This document shows, one piece after another, positions 9,222-16,750 of a stretch of DNA of 64,000 nucleotides. Source of the stretch: Pseudomonas sp. URIL14HWK12:I12 (GTDB lineage: Bacteria > Pseudomonadota > Gammaproteobacteria > Pseudomonadales > Pseudomonadaceae); assembly GCF_003097135.1 (NCBI RefSeq), contig NZ_QEQL01000003.1, forward strand, positions 1-64,000, read 5' to 3'. The position numbers and the translations under genes are program-made. The notes under the pieces are model-generated. The model worked only from the letters and a program-made list of their open reading frames with translations. It was not told where the DNA came from and ran no database searches. Numbering within the stretch: the first letter of the stretch is position 1; each line of letters starts with the position of its first letter.

Positions 9222-10102
9222 TTGGCCTCTCCTTGTGCATCGGGCAGCACCGACACGGTCGCGGTGCGCCCGGCGATCAGGCGAAAGCCCTCCGGCACGT
9301 GGTCGAAAGCGATGCGCACGGGTATGCGCTGGGCCAGGCGCACCCAGCTGAAGGCCGGGTTGACGTTGGGCAGCAGGTTTGAGCCGCTGCTGCGGTCGCG
9401 GTCCTCGATGCCTGCCGAGATGCTCACCACATGGCCGCTCAAGCGAGTGTCGTCGCCCATCACACGGATATCCACCGCTTGCCCCACATGAATGTGGCCC
9501 AGCTTGGTTTCCTCGAAATAACCATCGATGTGGTATGAGTCGCTGTCCACGACCGAGAGCAGAGGTTTGCCGGCGCTTGCGAACTCCCGATCACGCGGGG
9601 CGCGGTCGTTGATGAAACCGTTGACTGGGCTGGTGATCACCGAACGGTCCAGGTTCAGCTGGGCAGCGTCCACCGCCACCTGTTCAGCGTTCTGGGCGGC
9701 GAGGGCGCGGGCCACTTTCGACTGGCTTTCTTCGAGCTGCTCGCGGGCAACCAGGTTGCCCAGCCCCTGGTTGCGCTTGAGCTCACGCTGGGCCTGGGCG
9801 AGGGTTTCCCGGCGATCCGCCAGGGCCGCCTGCGCTTGGCGCAGCGCCAGCTTGAAGCGATCCTGGTCGATGGTGAACAGCACGTCGCCCCGCTTGACCG
9901 GCTGGTTGTCGGTGACTTTCACCTGCTGGATCAGGCCGGACACATCCGGCGCAATCTGCACGACATCAGCACGGATATGGCCGTCGCGGGTCCAGGGTTC
10001 GAACATGTAGTAGAGCACCATGCGCCAGATCACGACGCAGGCGAGTGCCACCACGATCAAAGTTACGACCAGGCGGCCAAAGGTCAGTAGAGGTTTTTTC
10101 AT
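9218..10102 (-). CDS. Periplasmic adaptor (HlyD/EmrA-type membrane fusion protein)
   Basis: 294-aa membrane fusion protein with one N-terminal TM helix (about residues 8-28). A biotinyl-lipoyl half (PDVSGLIQQVKVTDNQPVKR, GDVLFTID) is followed by a coiled-coil hairpin (about 85-150), the second lipoyl half (GFINDRAPRDREFASAGKPL) and a beta-barrel. It bridges the FUSC pump and the OprM-like channel. The start at 10102 overlaps the stop of the DUF1656 gene by 4 bases (ATGA). It resembles AaeA adaptors of aromatic-acid efflux pumps. Confidence 0.9.
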   Translation of the reverse strand: MKKPLLTFGRLVVTLIVVALACVVIWRMVLYYMFEPWTRDGHIRADVVQIAPDVSGLIQQVKVTDNQPVKRGDVLFTIDQDRFKLALRQAQAALADRRETLAQAQRELKRNQGLGNLVAREQLEESQSKVARALAAQNAEQVAVDAAQLNLDRSVITSPVNGFINDRAPRDREFASAGKPLLSVVDSDSYHIDGYFEETKLGHIHVGQAVDIRVMGDDTRLSGHVVSISAGIEDRDRSSGSNLLPNVNPAFSWVRLAQRIPVRIAFDHVPEGFRLIAGRTATVSVLPDAQGEAK

Positions 10103-10308
10103 GTCATCAGGTTTCGGCAGATTAGGTCGACCGCGCCCAGCAGCACGGTGTAAAGGGCCACGTTGAACAGCGCCCGGTGCCACACCAGGCGATAGAAATG
10201 CACGCGGTTGAGCAAGGCGTGAACCACCAGGAACAGCCCGTAGGCCAATGCCATGATGCCCAGCAGGGTAGGCAGGAAGATCCCGCCGATATCCAATTCA
10301 CCGATCAC
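10099..10308 (-). CDS. DUF1656 small membrane protein (AaeX-like)
   Basis: 69-aa protein with two predicted TM helices, beginning IGELDIGGIFLP after the start residue. DUF1656 proteins accompany FUSC pumps and HlyD adaptors in aae-type efflux operons; their exact role is unclear. The start is a GTG at 10308, supported by a 4-base overlap with the stop of the upstream FUSC gene (GTGA) and a 4-base overlap with the adaptor downstream. The frame upstream of this GTG is only a shadow of the FUSC gene. Confidence 0.88.
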   Translation of the reverse strand: MIGELDIGGIFLPTLLGIMALAYGLFLVVHALLNRVHFYRLVWHRALFNVALYTVLLGAVDLICRNLMT

Positions 10309-12401
10309 AGCGGGGCTCCGTCCAGGCCTTGCGGCGGCAGTTGGTGATATTCGTCCGGCTCGTGCAGCACCTCCACGCCCGGTAGCAGCGCCAGGCGCAG
10401 CCCGCTGAGTGACAACAGCAGTTGCTCGCGGGCTTCCTCGGCCCCCTCGGCCTGGCAAGCGGCCAGGTTCAGGGCGCGGCGGGCGCGGTCCATGGTCATC
10501 AGGCTATTCATCGGAGCTGCCAGGCGCTCGCCAGCCTTCAGGCAGGCGGCGAAGTAGCGGGTAACTTCGACCACCACCTGCGCCAGCAGTGCGCGTGGGG
10601 TTCCGTTGATCCGCGGGGCATAGGCCAGGATGTCCAGCAGATTCAACGCTACCCGAACATCACGCAGTGCCGCGCCGGTGTCCTGCCCAGTGTTGGCCAG
10701 GCGTGGCAGCAGCTGCATCAGCCGGTCAAGCATGCGCACAGCCTTGGCTCGATGCTCATTGAGGGTACCGGCCTCTCCCAGCTCAACGATTTCGCGCCAA
10801 CTCAAGCGGGTGAGGCGCCGCGCCGCAAGCTCGGTGCCGAACGGGCGCACGATCAGCGTCCAGCAGAACGCAAACAGCAACCCCACAGGGCCGGCGATGT
10901 TCGAGTTCACGAAGTTCATGAAGTTGGCGTCGTACTCGCCCTGGATGCTAATGAAGGTCGAGGTGTTCACCAGCGTCAACAGGGTGCCCAGGTAAAAGCG
11001 CGGCTGTACGGTGAGCGCACCGATGGGGATGAACGGAATCGCAAAGGCCAGCACCAGCATTGGAAAATCGTGCAGGTTTGGCAGCACCACGAACAGGTAG
11101 AGGCTCGAAAGAACGACCGAAACGGATGTCCAGAAGAAAAAACGGTAGATCTGCGGTGCCGGATCGTCCATGGCCGCGAAGAAGCTGCACGACACTGCCG
11201 CCAGGATCACCGCACTGCCGCCGTCGGCCCAGCCCATTTCGATCCAGATCGCCGACGCGGCGATGATCGCGGTTACCGAAGTGAGCGAAGAGTAGAGCAT
11301 CATGCCGCGGTCAAAGGTCGGGCGCAGCCGCCCCAGGCGCCAGTGGCGGTACACGGCTCGCCAGTTGGCGCGGCTCTGCCGGCCGATCAACTCATGCAGC
11401 ACGCGCATGTCCTGCCACAGGTCGGCCAGCTCGCCGAGGCGATACAGCGCGTTGGCGAACAGCAATTCGCGGCGGTCATCCAGCTCGCCGGGGGCAGGGC
11501 GCAGCCGCTCGATGTGGGCGTGCAGGTCCTGCCAGGGGCCTGGGTTGGCGCCCTCGAAGGTGCCGGTGAGCCACTGCCGGGTGTGTTCGAGCAAAGGCTC
11601 AAAGCGGGCCACCAGTTCAGGGGTGCGCCGCTCCAGCGCCACCAGCGCGTCGTCCAGGGCATCGATCACCGGCAGCAAGTGGATCATTCGCCCGCGCAGC
11701 TCGCGGGTGTTGCGCATGTGATGAGGGGTGGCGCCTTCGTGAGGCAGCTGGCCGATCATCTGTTCCAGCGCGTTGAAGTTCACCACCATCGAGGCGCGCA
11801 GTGGCCCGACTTCGTCGCCGCTGACGCTGCGGGTGAGGTAGCGCAGAGCATAGCTGCTGGCTTCGTTGAACCACTTATCGTGCGCACCGCCCACGGCGGT
11901 CACCAGGCGTCGCGGCCAAAAGATCGCCCCGACAACAGCTGCGCACAGGATTCCGATGAAGATCTCCTGGGTGCGCGAAGAGGCCACATCGAACACCGCC
12001 GAAGGGTTGTCCACCACCGGCAAGGCGATCAGCGGCAGGGTATAGCCGGCCAGCATCAGGGCGTAGAAATTGGCGGTGCGCAGGTGCATCGAGAGGTACA
12101 GCAAGGTACCGGTCCACAGCGCGATCACCGTGGCCAGCAGGTAGGGCGTCTGCACGAACAGGGGCACGAACAACACCGCCGCGCTGGCGCCGACAAACGT
12201 GCCTACCAGCCGGTACACGGCCTTGGAGCTGGTCGGGCCCACGAAGGGGCTCGAGACGATGTACACCGAGGCCATCGCCCAATACGGGCGTGGCATTTCC
12301 AGCTTCAGGGCGATCCACAGTGCAAGCATGGAGGCGGCGAAGGTGCGCACGCCATACCACCAATCCTGTGCAGGCGGCACATCACTGAAAAAGCGCTTCA
12401 T
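10305..12401 (-). CDS. FUSC/AaeB-family inner-membrane efflux pump
   Basis: 698-aa membrane pump of the fusaric-acid-resistance / aromatic carboxylic acid exporter family. It has two clusters of predicted TM helices (about residues 15-160 and 365-500), each followed by a cytoplasmic domain. Typical FUSC segments are RPYWAMASVYIVSSPFVGPT and VYRLVGTFVGA. Start 12401 is chosen because it forms an ATGA overlap with the marR stop; an in-frame ATG at 12410 is an alternative. Substrates are probably phenolic or aromatic acids by family analogy, but this is not shown. Confidence 0.9.
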   Translation of the reverse strand: MKRFFSDVPPAQDWWYGVRTFAASMLALWIALKLEMPRPYWAMASVYIVSSPFVGPTSSKAVYRLVGTFVGASAAVLFVPLFVQTPYLLATVIALWTGTLLYLSMHLRTANFYALMLAGYTLPLIALPVVDNPSAVFDVASSRTQEIFIGILCAAVVGAIFWPRRLVTAVGGAHDKWFNEASSYALRYLTRSVSGDEVGPLRASMVVNFNALEQMIGQLPHEGATPHHMRNTRELRGRMIHLLPVIDALDDALVALERRTPELVARFEPLLEHTRQWLTGTFEGANPGPWQDLHAHIERLRPAPGELDDRRELLFANALYRLGELADLWQDMRVLHELIGRQSRANWRAVYRHWRLGRLRPTFDRGMMLYSSLTSVTAIIAASAIWIEMGWADGGSAVILAAVSCSFFAAMDDPAPQIYRFFFWTSVSVVLSSLYLFVVLPNLHDFPMLVLAFAIPFIPIGALTVQPRFYLGTLLTLVNTSTFISIQGEYDANFMNFVNSNIAGPVGLLFAFCWTLIVRPFGTELAARRLTRLSWREIVELGEAGTLNEHRAKAVRMLDRLMQLLPRLANTGQDTGAALRDVRVALNLLDILAYAPRINGTPRALLAQVVVEVTRYFAACLKAGERLAAPMNSLMTMDRARRALNLAACQAEGAEEAREQLLLSLSGLRLALLPGVEVLHEPDEYHQLPPQGLDGAPL

Positions 12402-12874
12402 CCGGCCCATGTGCTGGGCCCTTGTGTGGCAGCGTCTTCGAAGGCCTGCAGCACCCGCTGGGCGGCCTCGAGATCAGCGGGGTCGAGGTGCTTGAAAATC
12501 TCCTTGCGCAATCGCGCCAGCTCGCCCTCGATCGCCTCGGCCAGGCGGCGGCCTTCGTTGGTCAGGCTCAGCGCCTTGGCGCGTCGGTCGGCCGGGTCTT
12601 CGGTACGCAGCACGTAGCCTTGGGCACAGAGCTGGTCGAGTAACCTGACCAGCGATGGGCTTTCCATCCCCGACGCATGAGCCACTGTTACCTGGCGAAC
12701 GCCGTCGCCCAGGCGCAGGATCACCAGCAAGGGCACAGCGCAGGCTTCGGTGATGCCGTAGTTGGCCAGCACGGTCTGGCAGATGCGCCGCCAGTGCCGG
12801 CTGGCCGTTACGGTGCCGCTGGTGACGGTTTGCTGAAGTTTTTCGAGGGTCATCGAGAGATCGGGCATATTCAT
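12398..12874 (-). CDS. MarR-family transcriptional regulator of the efflux operon
   Basis: 158-aa winged-helix regulator. The recognition region QVTVAHASGMESPSLVRLLD and the wing GYVLRTEDPADRRAKALSLT are characteristic. It is the first gene of a five-gene operon whose junctions almost all overlap by 4 bases, and an inverted repeat covers its own start codon, so autorepression relieved by a phenolic ligand is the simplest model. A possible promoter is TTGACG at 12913-12918 (minus strand) with a TATTAA at 12888-12893, spacer 19. A second ATG two codons later is also possible. Confidence 0.9.
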   Translation of the reverse strand: MNMPDLSMTLEKLQQTVTSGTVTASRHWRRICQTVLANYGITEACAVPLLVILRLGDGVRQVTVAHASGMESPSLVRLLDQLCAQGYVLRTEDPADRRAKALSLTNEGRRLAEAIEGELARLRKEIFKHLDPADLEAAQRVLQAFEDAATQGPSTWAG

Positions 12875-12888
12875 AGTTTGCTAACTAT
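12873..12888. promoter_or_regulatory. MarR-type operator palindrome
   Basis: ATAGTT-TGCT-AACTAT is a perfect 6-bp inverted repeat around a 4-base centre, the size and A/T-rich form of MarR-family operators. It overlaps the marR start codon at 12872-12874 and the predicted transcription start, where binding would block the operon. Confidence 0.6.
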
Positions 12889-13347
12889 TAATATCCTCCC
12901 AACCTTTTTAAGCGTCAACCGCCGCTTATCTGTCCGTCTGAATCACGCAGGGCGAGCGCGTAGCCGTTTCGACCTGCACCTCGGGCGCTGAGGGCGCTGT
13001 TGAGCCCTCGTAGGGGCCAGCTGTGCAGCGCGATGCGCCGATCTATGAGCTTGCGCACCGAGGGCCCAGGCTTTCTTAGGTAAGCGGCTTGCGAACTCAC
13101 CTTGCATAACGTGCGCTTTGCCGCAGCAGTCGATCCCTCGGGGCCCTTCGGCACTGGTCAGATAACCCCAAGATACGACCCAGCCGTGGCCATTACCCAC
13201 CGGAAGCCGCGCGCGCATCTGTTGGCTCCGACATCGGCTTTATTCCTACGGAGCATGAGTCATATGCCCACTCCCCGCGTTCCGCAGCTCTGCCGAGAAC
13301 AACAAGATAGCGCCAGCACTTTTGCTGCCCCTCTCAAGGAAACTGCG
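12889..13347. other. Divergent intergenic region between marR and the ahpD-like gene
   Basis: About 460 bases. On the minus strand it holds the candidate marR promoter. An imperfect hairpin (GAGGGC 12990-12995 / GCCCTC 13004-13009) is present. The frame of the downstream gene is open back to 13102, but its translation there lacks conserved character. I see no convincing gene; a promoter for the plus-strand redox genes must lie here but is not recognisable. Confidence 0.4.
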
Positions 13348-13902
13348 ATGACCACGTTCACTCGTCACACCATCGACACCGCGCCTCCCGCGTCCAAGCC
13401 GGTACTCGAAGCGGTACAGAAAGCCTTCAGCTTCGTACCTAACCTGCAAGGCCATATGGCTGAGTCGCCCGAGCTGCTGGCCGGTTACAGCCAACTCTGG
13501 GATCTGTTTGGCAAGAGCACTCTCACCCCGCACGAACAGCAGGTTGTGTACCTCACCGCCAACTTCGAAAACGGGTGTCACTACTGCATGGCCGGGCATA
13601 CCACTCTGGCAAAAATGGCCGGAATGGCGCCTGAGGTGATTGCAGCGTTGCGTGCCGGCAGTGTTATTCCGGATGCCCGCCTGGAAGCACTGCACGTGTT
13701 CACCACGGCGGTCGTACGTGATCGCGGCTTCGTCAATGGTTCGGGGGTCGAAGCATTACTTGCTGCCGGCTTCACTCATCGCAACGTGCTGGAAGTGGTA
13801 TTAGGTGTCGCCACCAAGGTCATGAGCAACTACACCAATCATTTGGTACACACTCAGCTCGACCCGTTCATGAAAGGCAATGAATGGACTAAACCGGTCT
13901 AA
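13348..13902 (+). CDS. Carboxymuconolactone decarboxylase / AhpD-like protein
   Basis: 184-aa all-helical protein of the CMD/AhpD superfamily. The redox-active CxxC plus histidine motif is present (GCHYCMAGH, about residues 75-83), which favours a thiol-disulfide or peroxidase-partner role over true decarboxylase activity. CAAGGA lies 8 bases before the ATG at 13348. An SDR oxidoreductase starts 58 bases downstream and a LysR regulator follows, suggesting one stress- or quinone-related unit. The substrate is unknown. Confidence 0.88.
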   Translation: MTTFTRHTIDTAPPASKPVLEAVQKAFSFVPNLQGHMAESPELLAGYSQLWDLFGKSTLTPHEQQVVYLTANFENGCHYCMAGHTTLAKMAGMAPEVIAALRAGSVIPDARLEALHVFTTAVVRDRGFVNGSGVEALLAAGFTHRNVLEVVLGVATKVMSNYTNHLVHTQLDPFMKGNEWTKPV

Positions 13903-13960
13903 AAACCGCGCTCATCCCTTACTCGACTCGCCCTCCCATGGGCGGGTACCAGGAGCACTC

Positions 13961-14683
13961 ATGAATACGCGAACTTTTTTGATTACCGGCGCAAGTAAAG
14001 GCATTGGCCTTGCGCTAGCTCAGACGCTCGCGGACGCAGGCCACCGCGTTGTGGGCATTGCCCGACAAGTAAAGAACATCGATTTTCCTGGGGCGTTGAT
14101 CTCGGTCGATTTGGGCAATCGCGCTGCGACCGAGCAAGCCCTGGCCACGCTTACCCAGCAATACGCATTCGACGGCCTGGTAAATAACGTCGGGCTGGTT
14201 CACCCGCAGTTGCTGGGCTCTGTGGACCTGGACGATTTCGATGCTGTAATGCGCGTGAATCTGCATTCAGCGATTCTGGCTACTCAAGCCGTTTTACCGG
14301 GGATGCGCGAGCGGCAGTGGGGGCGAATCGTCAACATCTCCAGCTTGACTGTGCTTGGCATTACTCACCGCACGGCCTATGCCGCCGCCAAGGCTGCGCT
14401 TATCAGTTTTACTCGGTCGTGGGCACTGGAGCTGGCCACAACCGGCATCACCGTCAATGCCGTTGCTCCCGGGCCGACCGAAACAGAACTGTTTCGCGCG
14501 AACAACCCCCCGGGCAGCGAGGCAGAAGCCCGTTACCTTTCTGGCGTACCTATCGGCCGTTTGGGCCAGCCAGAAGAGATCGCCGCAGCCATCACGTTCC
14601 TGCTGTCCGAAAGTAGCGGTTTCATTACTGGCCAGACATTATTCGTCGATGGCGGTGCTTCAATCGGCAAGGCTGCGTTCTAG
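13961..14683 (+). CDS. Short-chain dehydrogenase/reductase (SDR family)
   Basis: 240-aa classical SDR. The cofactor motif TGASKGIG lies near residues 9-16, the NNVG motif near 85, and the catalytic Ser-Tyr-Lys set is visible (NISSL, then YAAAK). The C-terminal FVDGG is typical of FabG-like members. It should reduce a carbonyl with NAD(P)H; the substrate is not predictable. CAGGAG precedes the ATG at 13961. It follows the AhpD-like gene on the same strand. Confidence 0.9.
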   Translation: MNTRTFLITGASKGIGLALAQTLADAGHRVVGIARQVKNIDFPGALISVDLGNRAATEQALATLTQQYAFDGLVNNVGLVHPQLLGSVDLDDFDAVMRVNLHSAILATQAVLPGMRERQWGRIVNISSLTVLGITHRTAYAAAKAALISFTRSWALELATTGITVNAVAPGPTETELFRANNPPGSEAEARYLSGVPIGRLGQPEEIAAAITFLLSESSGFITGQTLFVDGGASIGKAAF

Positions 14684-14792
14684 GCGTTTTGCTGTGTACA
14701 CACCGTGTTGAGATAGCCCGTCCGCTGCGAGCCAAGCACCCGCTTCGCTCGCTTTTTGCCACGCTCTTTTAACTGTTGCAGGTGGAACAACG

Positions 14793-15680
14793 ATGGATCG
14801 ATTGGCTGCAATGGAAACCTTCGTCAGCGTGCTTGAAGCGGGGTCGTTCTCAGCGGCAGCGCGACGTCTCAAATTGGGCCAGCCCGCCGTGTCGAAAACC
14901 ATTGCACAACTGGAACAACGCCTAGGCGTGCGACTGTTGTTGCGCTCTACTCGTGGGCTCACACCGACCGAGGCCGGTACGGCCTACTACGAGCGTGCCA
15001 AACGTGCAATCGAGGAGGCCCACGAAGCCGACCTCGCCGCGCGCGGGGCGGGTAGTGGCCTGCAGGGCACCTTGCGGGTCTGTGCAGCAGTGACCTTCGC
15101 GCGTTTACATGTTCTGCCGCACCTGGGGACATTTCTTCAAGCGCACCCAGAGCTGAGTATCGATATCGTTCTGGATGATCGCACTGTCAATCTCGTCGAG
15201 GAAGGCATCGATGTCGCTTTGCGCATGGGCGCTCTGGCCGACTCCAATCTGGTTGCCCGCAAGATCGGTGAATGTCAGCGTTGGGTGCTGGCCACGCCTG
15301 CCTACGTGAACATGTATGGCGTGCCCTCCACCCCAACTGAACTGGCGCAGCACCAAGCCGTTATTTATTCCCAGGCAGGCGCAGGTGAGCATTGGGCCTT
15401 CAAACAAGGCAGTACGGTACAGTCGGTCACGGTCAGCGGGCGGGTGCGGGTCAGCGCCGCGGAAGGCGTGCGGGCAGCGGTGCTGGGGCATCTGGGTGTG
15501 GCGTTGACTTCCCAGTGGATGTTCGCAGGTGAAATCGCCAATGGCGAAGTGGTGCAACTGCTTGAGGATTGGCAACTCCCTCCTTTGGATCTCTGGGCGG
15601 TATTTCCTACGGGACGCCTGGCGAGCGCCAAGGCGCGGGCATTTGTTGACTTCGTCGAGCGGTTGATGAGCCCCCAATAA
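14793..15680 (+). CDS. LysR-family transcriptional regulator
   Basis: 295-aa LysR regulator. The N-terminal helix-turn-helix (METFVSVLEAGSFSAAARRL, QPAVSKTIAQLEQRLGVRLL) is canonical, and the substrate-binding domain starts near residue 90. It lies on the same strand as the SDR gene (109-base gap) and convergent to the peroxiredoxin gene. This differs from the usual divergent LysR arrangement, so its target could be either neighbour or elsewhere. Confidence 0.9.
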   Translation: MDRLAAMETFVSVLEAGSFSAAARRLKLGQPAVSKTIAQLEQRLGVRLLLRSTRGLTPTEAGTAYYERAKRAIEEAHEADLAARGAGSGLQGTLRVCAAVTFARLHVLPHLGTFLQAHPELSIDIVLDDRTVNLVEEGIDVALRMGALADSNLVARKIGECQRWVLATPAYVNMYGVPSTPTELAQHQAVIYSQAGAGEHWAFKQGSTVQSVTVSGRVRVSAAEGVRAAVLGHLGVALTSQWMFAGEIANGEVVQLLEDWQLPPLDLWAVFPTGRLASAKARAFVDFVERLMSPQ

Positions 15681-15717
15681 GCAAGTCCGCCCGAAGGCGG
15701 CCTTGAGAAGTTCTGCA

Positions 15718-16374
15718 TCAACTGCGCAACGCAGGCAGCAACTCGGTGGGTTCCGGGCGCAGCGTGTAGTCGGGATTGACCTCCGCATACCGAATGACGC
15801 CGTCTTGCCCGATGACGAAACGGCCCGGCATCGGTAAAGTCCAACTCTGGTCACCATTGATGACCGGCAGGTTGTTGCCAAGGCTGAGATAGAGTTCAGC
15901 CAGATAGCCTGGCAGTTTGAAGCGCAGGCCGAATGCGGCCGCCACTTCGTTACCGCTGTCACTGAGGATGGGAAACTTCAGGCCATTTTGCCGCCGCGAC
16001 TTGCGGCTGTTGGCCCGGCTTTGCGGCGAAATCGCGACCAGGCTGGCACCGCGTTCCTGAAAGGCCGGCAGTGCTTGGTCCAGGGCTTGCAACTCCATGT
16101 TGCAGTACGGGCACCACACACCGCGATAGAAGCTGACAACCAGCGGGCCGCGTGAAAGCAACTCTGTCGAAGACACCCGATTTCCCTCGGCATCAGGCAG
16201 GGCGAACACTGGCGCCAACTCACCAGCCTTCAGCGCCCGCTCAGCCTGGCCGCTGGCGATCAGCTCGGCGGTGGCGCGCTGCATGAGGGCATGTACCGGC
16301 GCAGGGGCATTATAGGGAGGCTTACCGGCAACGAAGTCAGCCTTGAATGCATCCAGTTTGGCTTGAAGGGTCAT
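15718..16374 (-). CDS. AhpC/TSA-family peroxiredoxin-like protein
   Basis: 218-aa thioredoxin-fold protein. FYRGVWCPYCNMELQAL carries the peroxidatic region with a CxxC arrangement, and GRFVIGQDGVIRYAE is a typical peroxiredoxin C-terminal strand. It probably reduces peroxides with a thiol donor. GAGGAAACACTC precedes the ATG at 16374, which is preferred over in-frame upstream starts. It converges on the LysR gene with a 37-base gap and is the fourth redox-type gene of this cluster. Confidence 0.87.
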   Translation of the reverse strand: MTLQAKLDAFKADFVAGKPPYNAPAPVHALMQRATAELIASGQAERALKAGELAPVFALPDAEGNRVSSTELLSRGPLVVSFYRGVWCPYCNMELQALDQALPAFQERGASLVAISPQSRANSRKSRRQNGLKFPILSDSGNEVAAAFGLRFKLPGYLAELYLSLGNNLPVINGDQSWTLPMPGRFVIGQDGVIRYAEVNPDYTLRPEPTELLPALRS

Positions 16375-16750
16375 GAGTGTTTCCTCGGTGATTGCTAGGT
16401 CGAGGCTCATGATCACGGTATCGAAATTCCACCAATAGACAGCTGACCAGCATAGGAAATATGCCTGGCAGGAATGCCTTGGAACGATACTTTTCGAGGT
16501 AGATGTTTATTCAAGCCGGGAGCAGCCCGACCAAGAACCACCACCGCCGGCCCCGCAAGCACCTGGTCGGCGTATAGCGCGTTGCAGTCCCGGAAGATGC
16601 ACCAATCCGGGTGGCGCTTGCCGCCGGTGGCATCAAACACGCGTTCTGCTGTGATCAGCACGTGAGCTGCAGGCCCCTAGCCCCAAGCTGCAAGTCAGCG
16701 CGGGCCTGCGCCTACCTGAAGCCTGAAGCTAGAGACTTGAGGCATGCAGC
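16375..16750. other. Intergenic region with REP-like segment, lapC side
   Basis: About 376 bases between the peroxiredoxin and lapC. An 82-codon minus-strand frame (16413-16661) has no recognisable domain and no clear ribosome site, so it is not called. From about 16663 to 16745 there are short AGCTGCAGG / AAGCTGCAAG / GAAGCTAGAG motifs of the kind scattered between genes in Pseudomonas genomes; a similar segment lies between rph and crc. They may act in termination of lapC. Confidence 0.35.

Noticed and set aside
10422-12617. 731-codon plus-strand frame opposite the FUSC pump and marR genes
   Set aside because: Its translation is rich in His, Gln and Arg without domains, while the minus-strand frame encodes a clear membrane pump.
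16413-16661. 82-aa minus-strand frame before the peroxiredoxin gene
   Set aside because: No ribosome site, no conserved motif, and it overlaps a repeat-bearing intergenic region; kept only as an observation.
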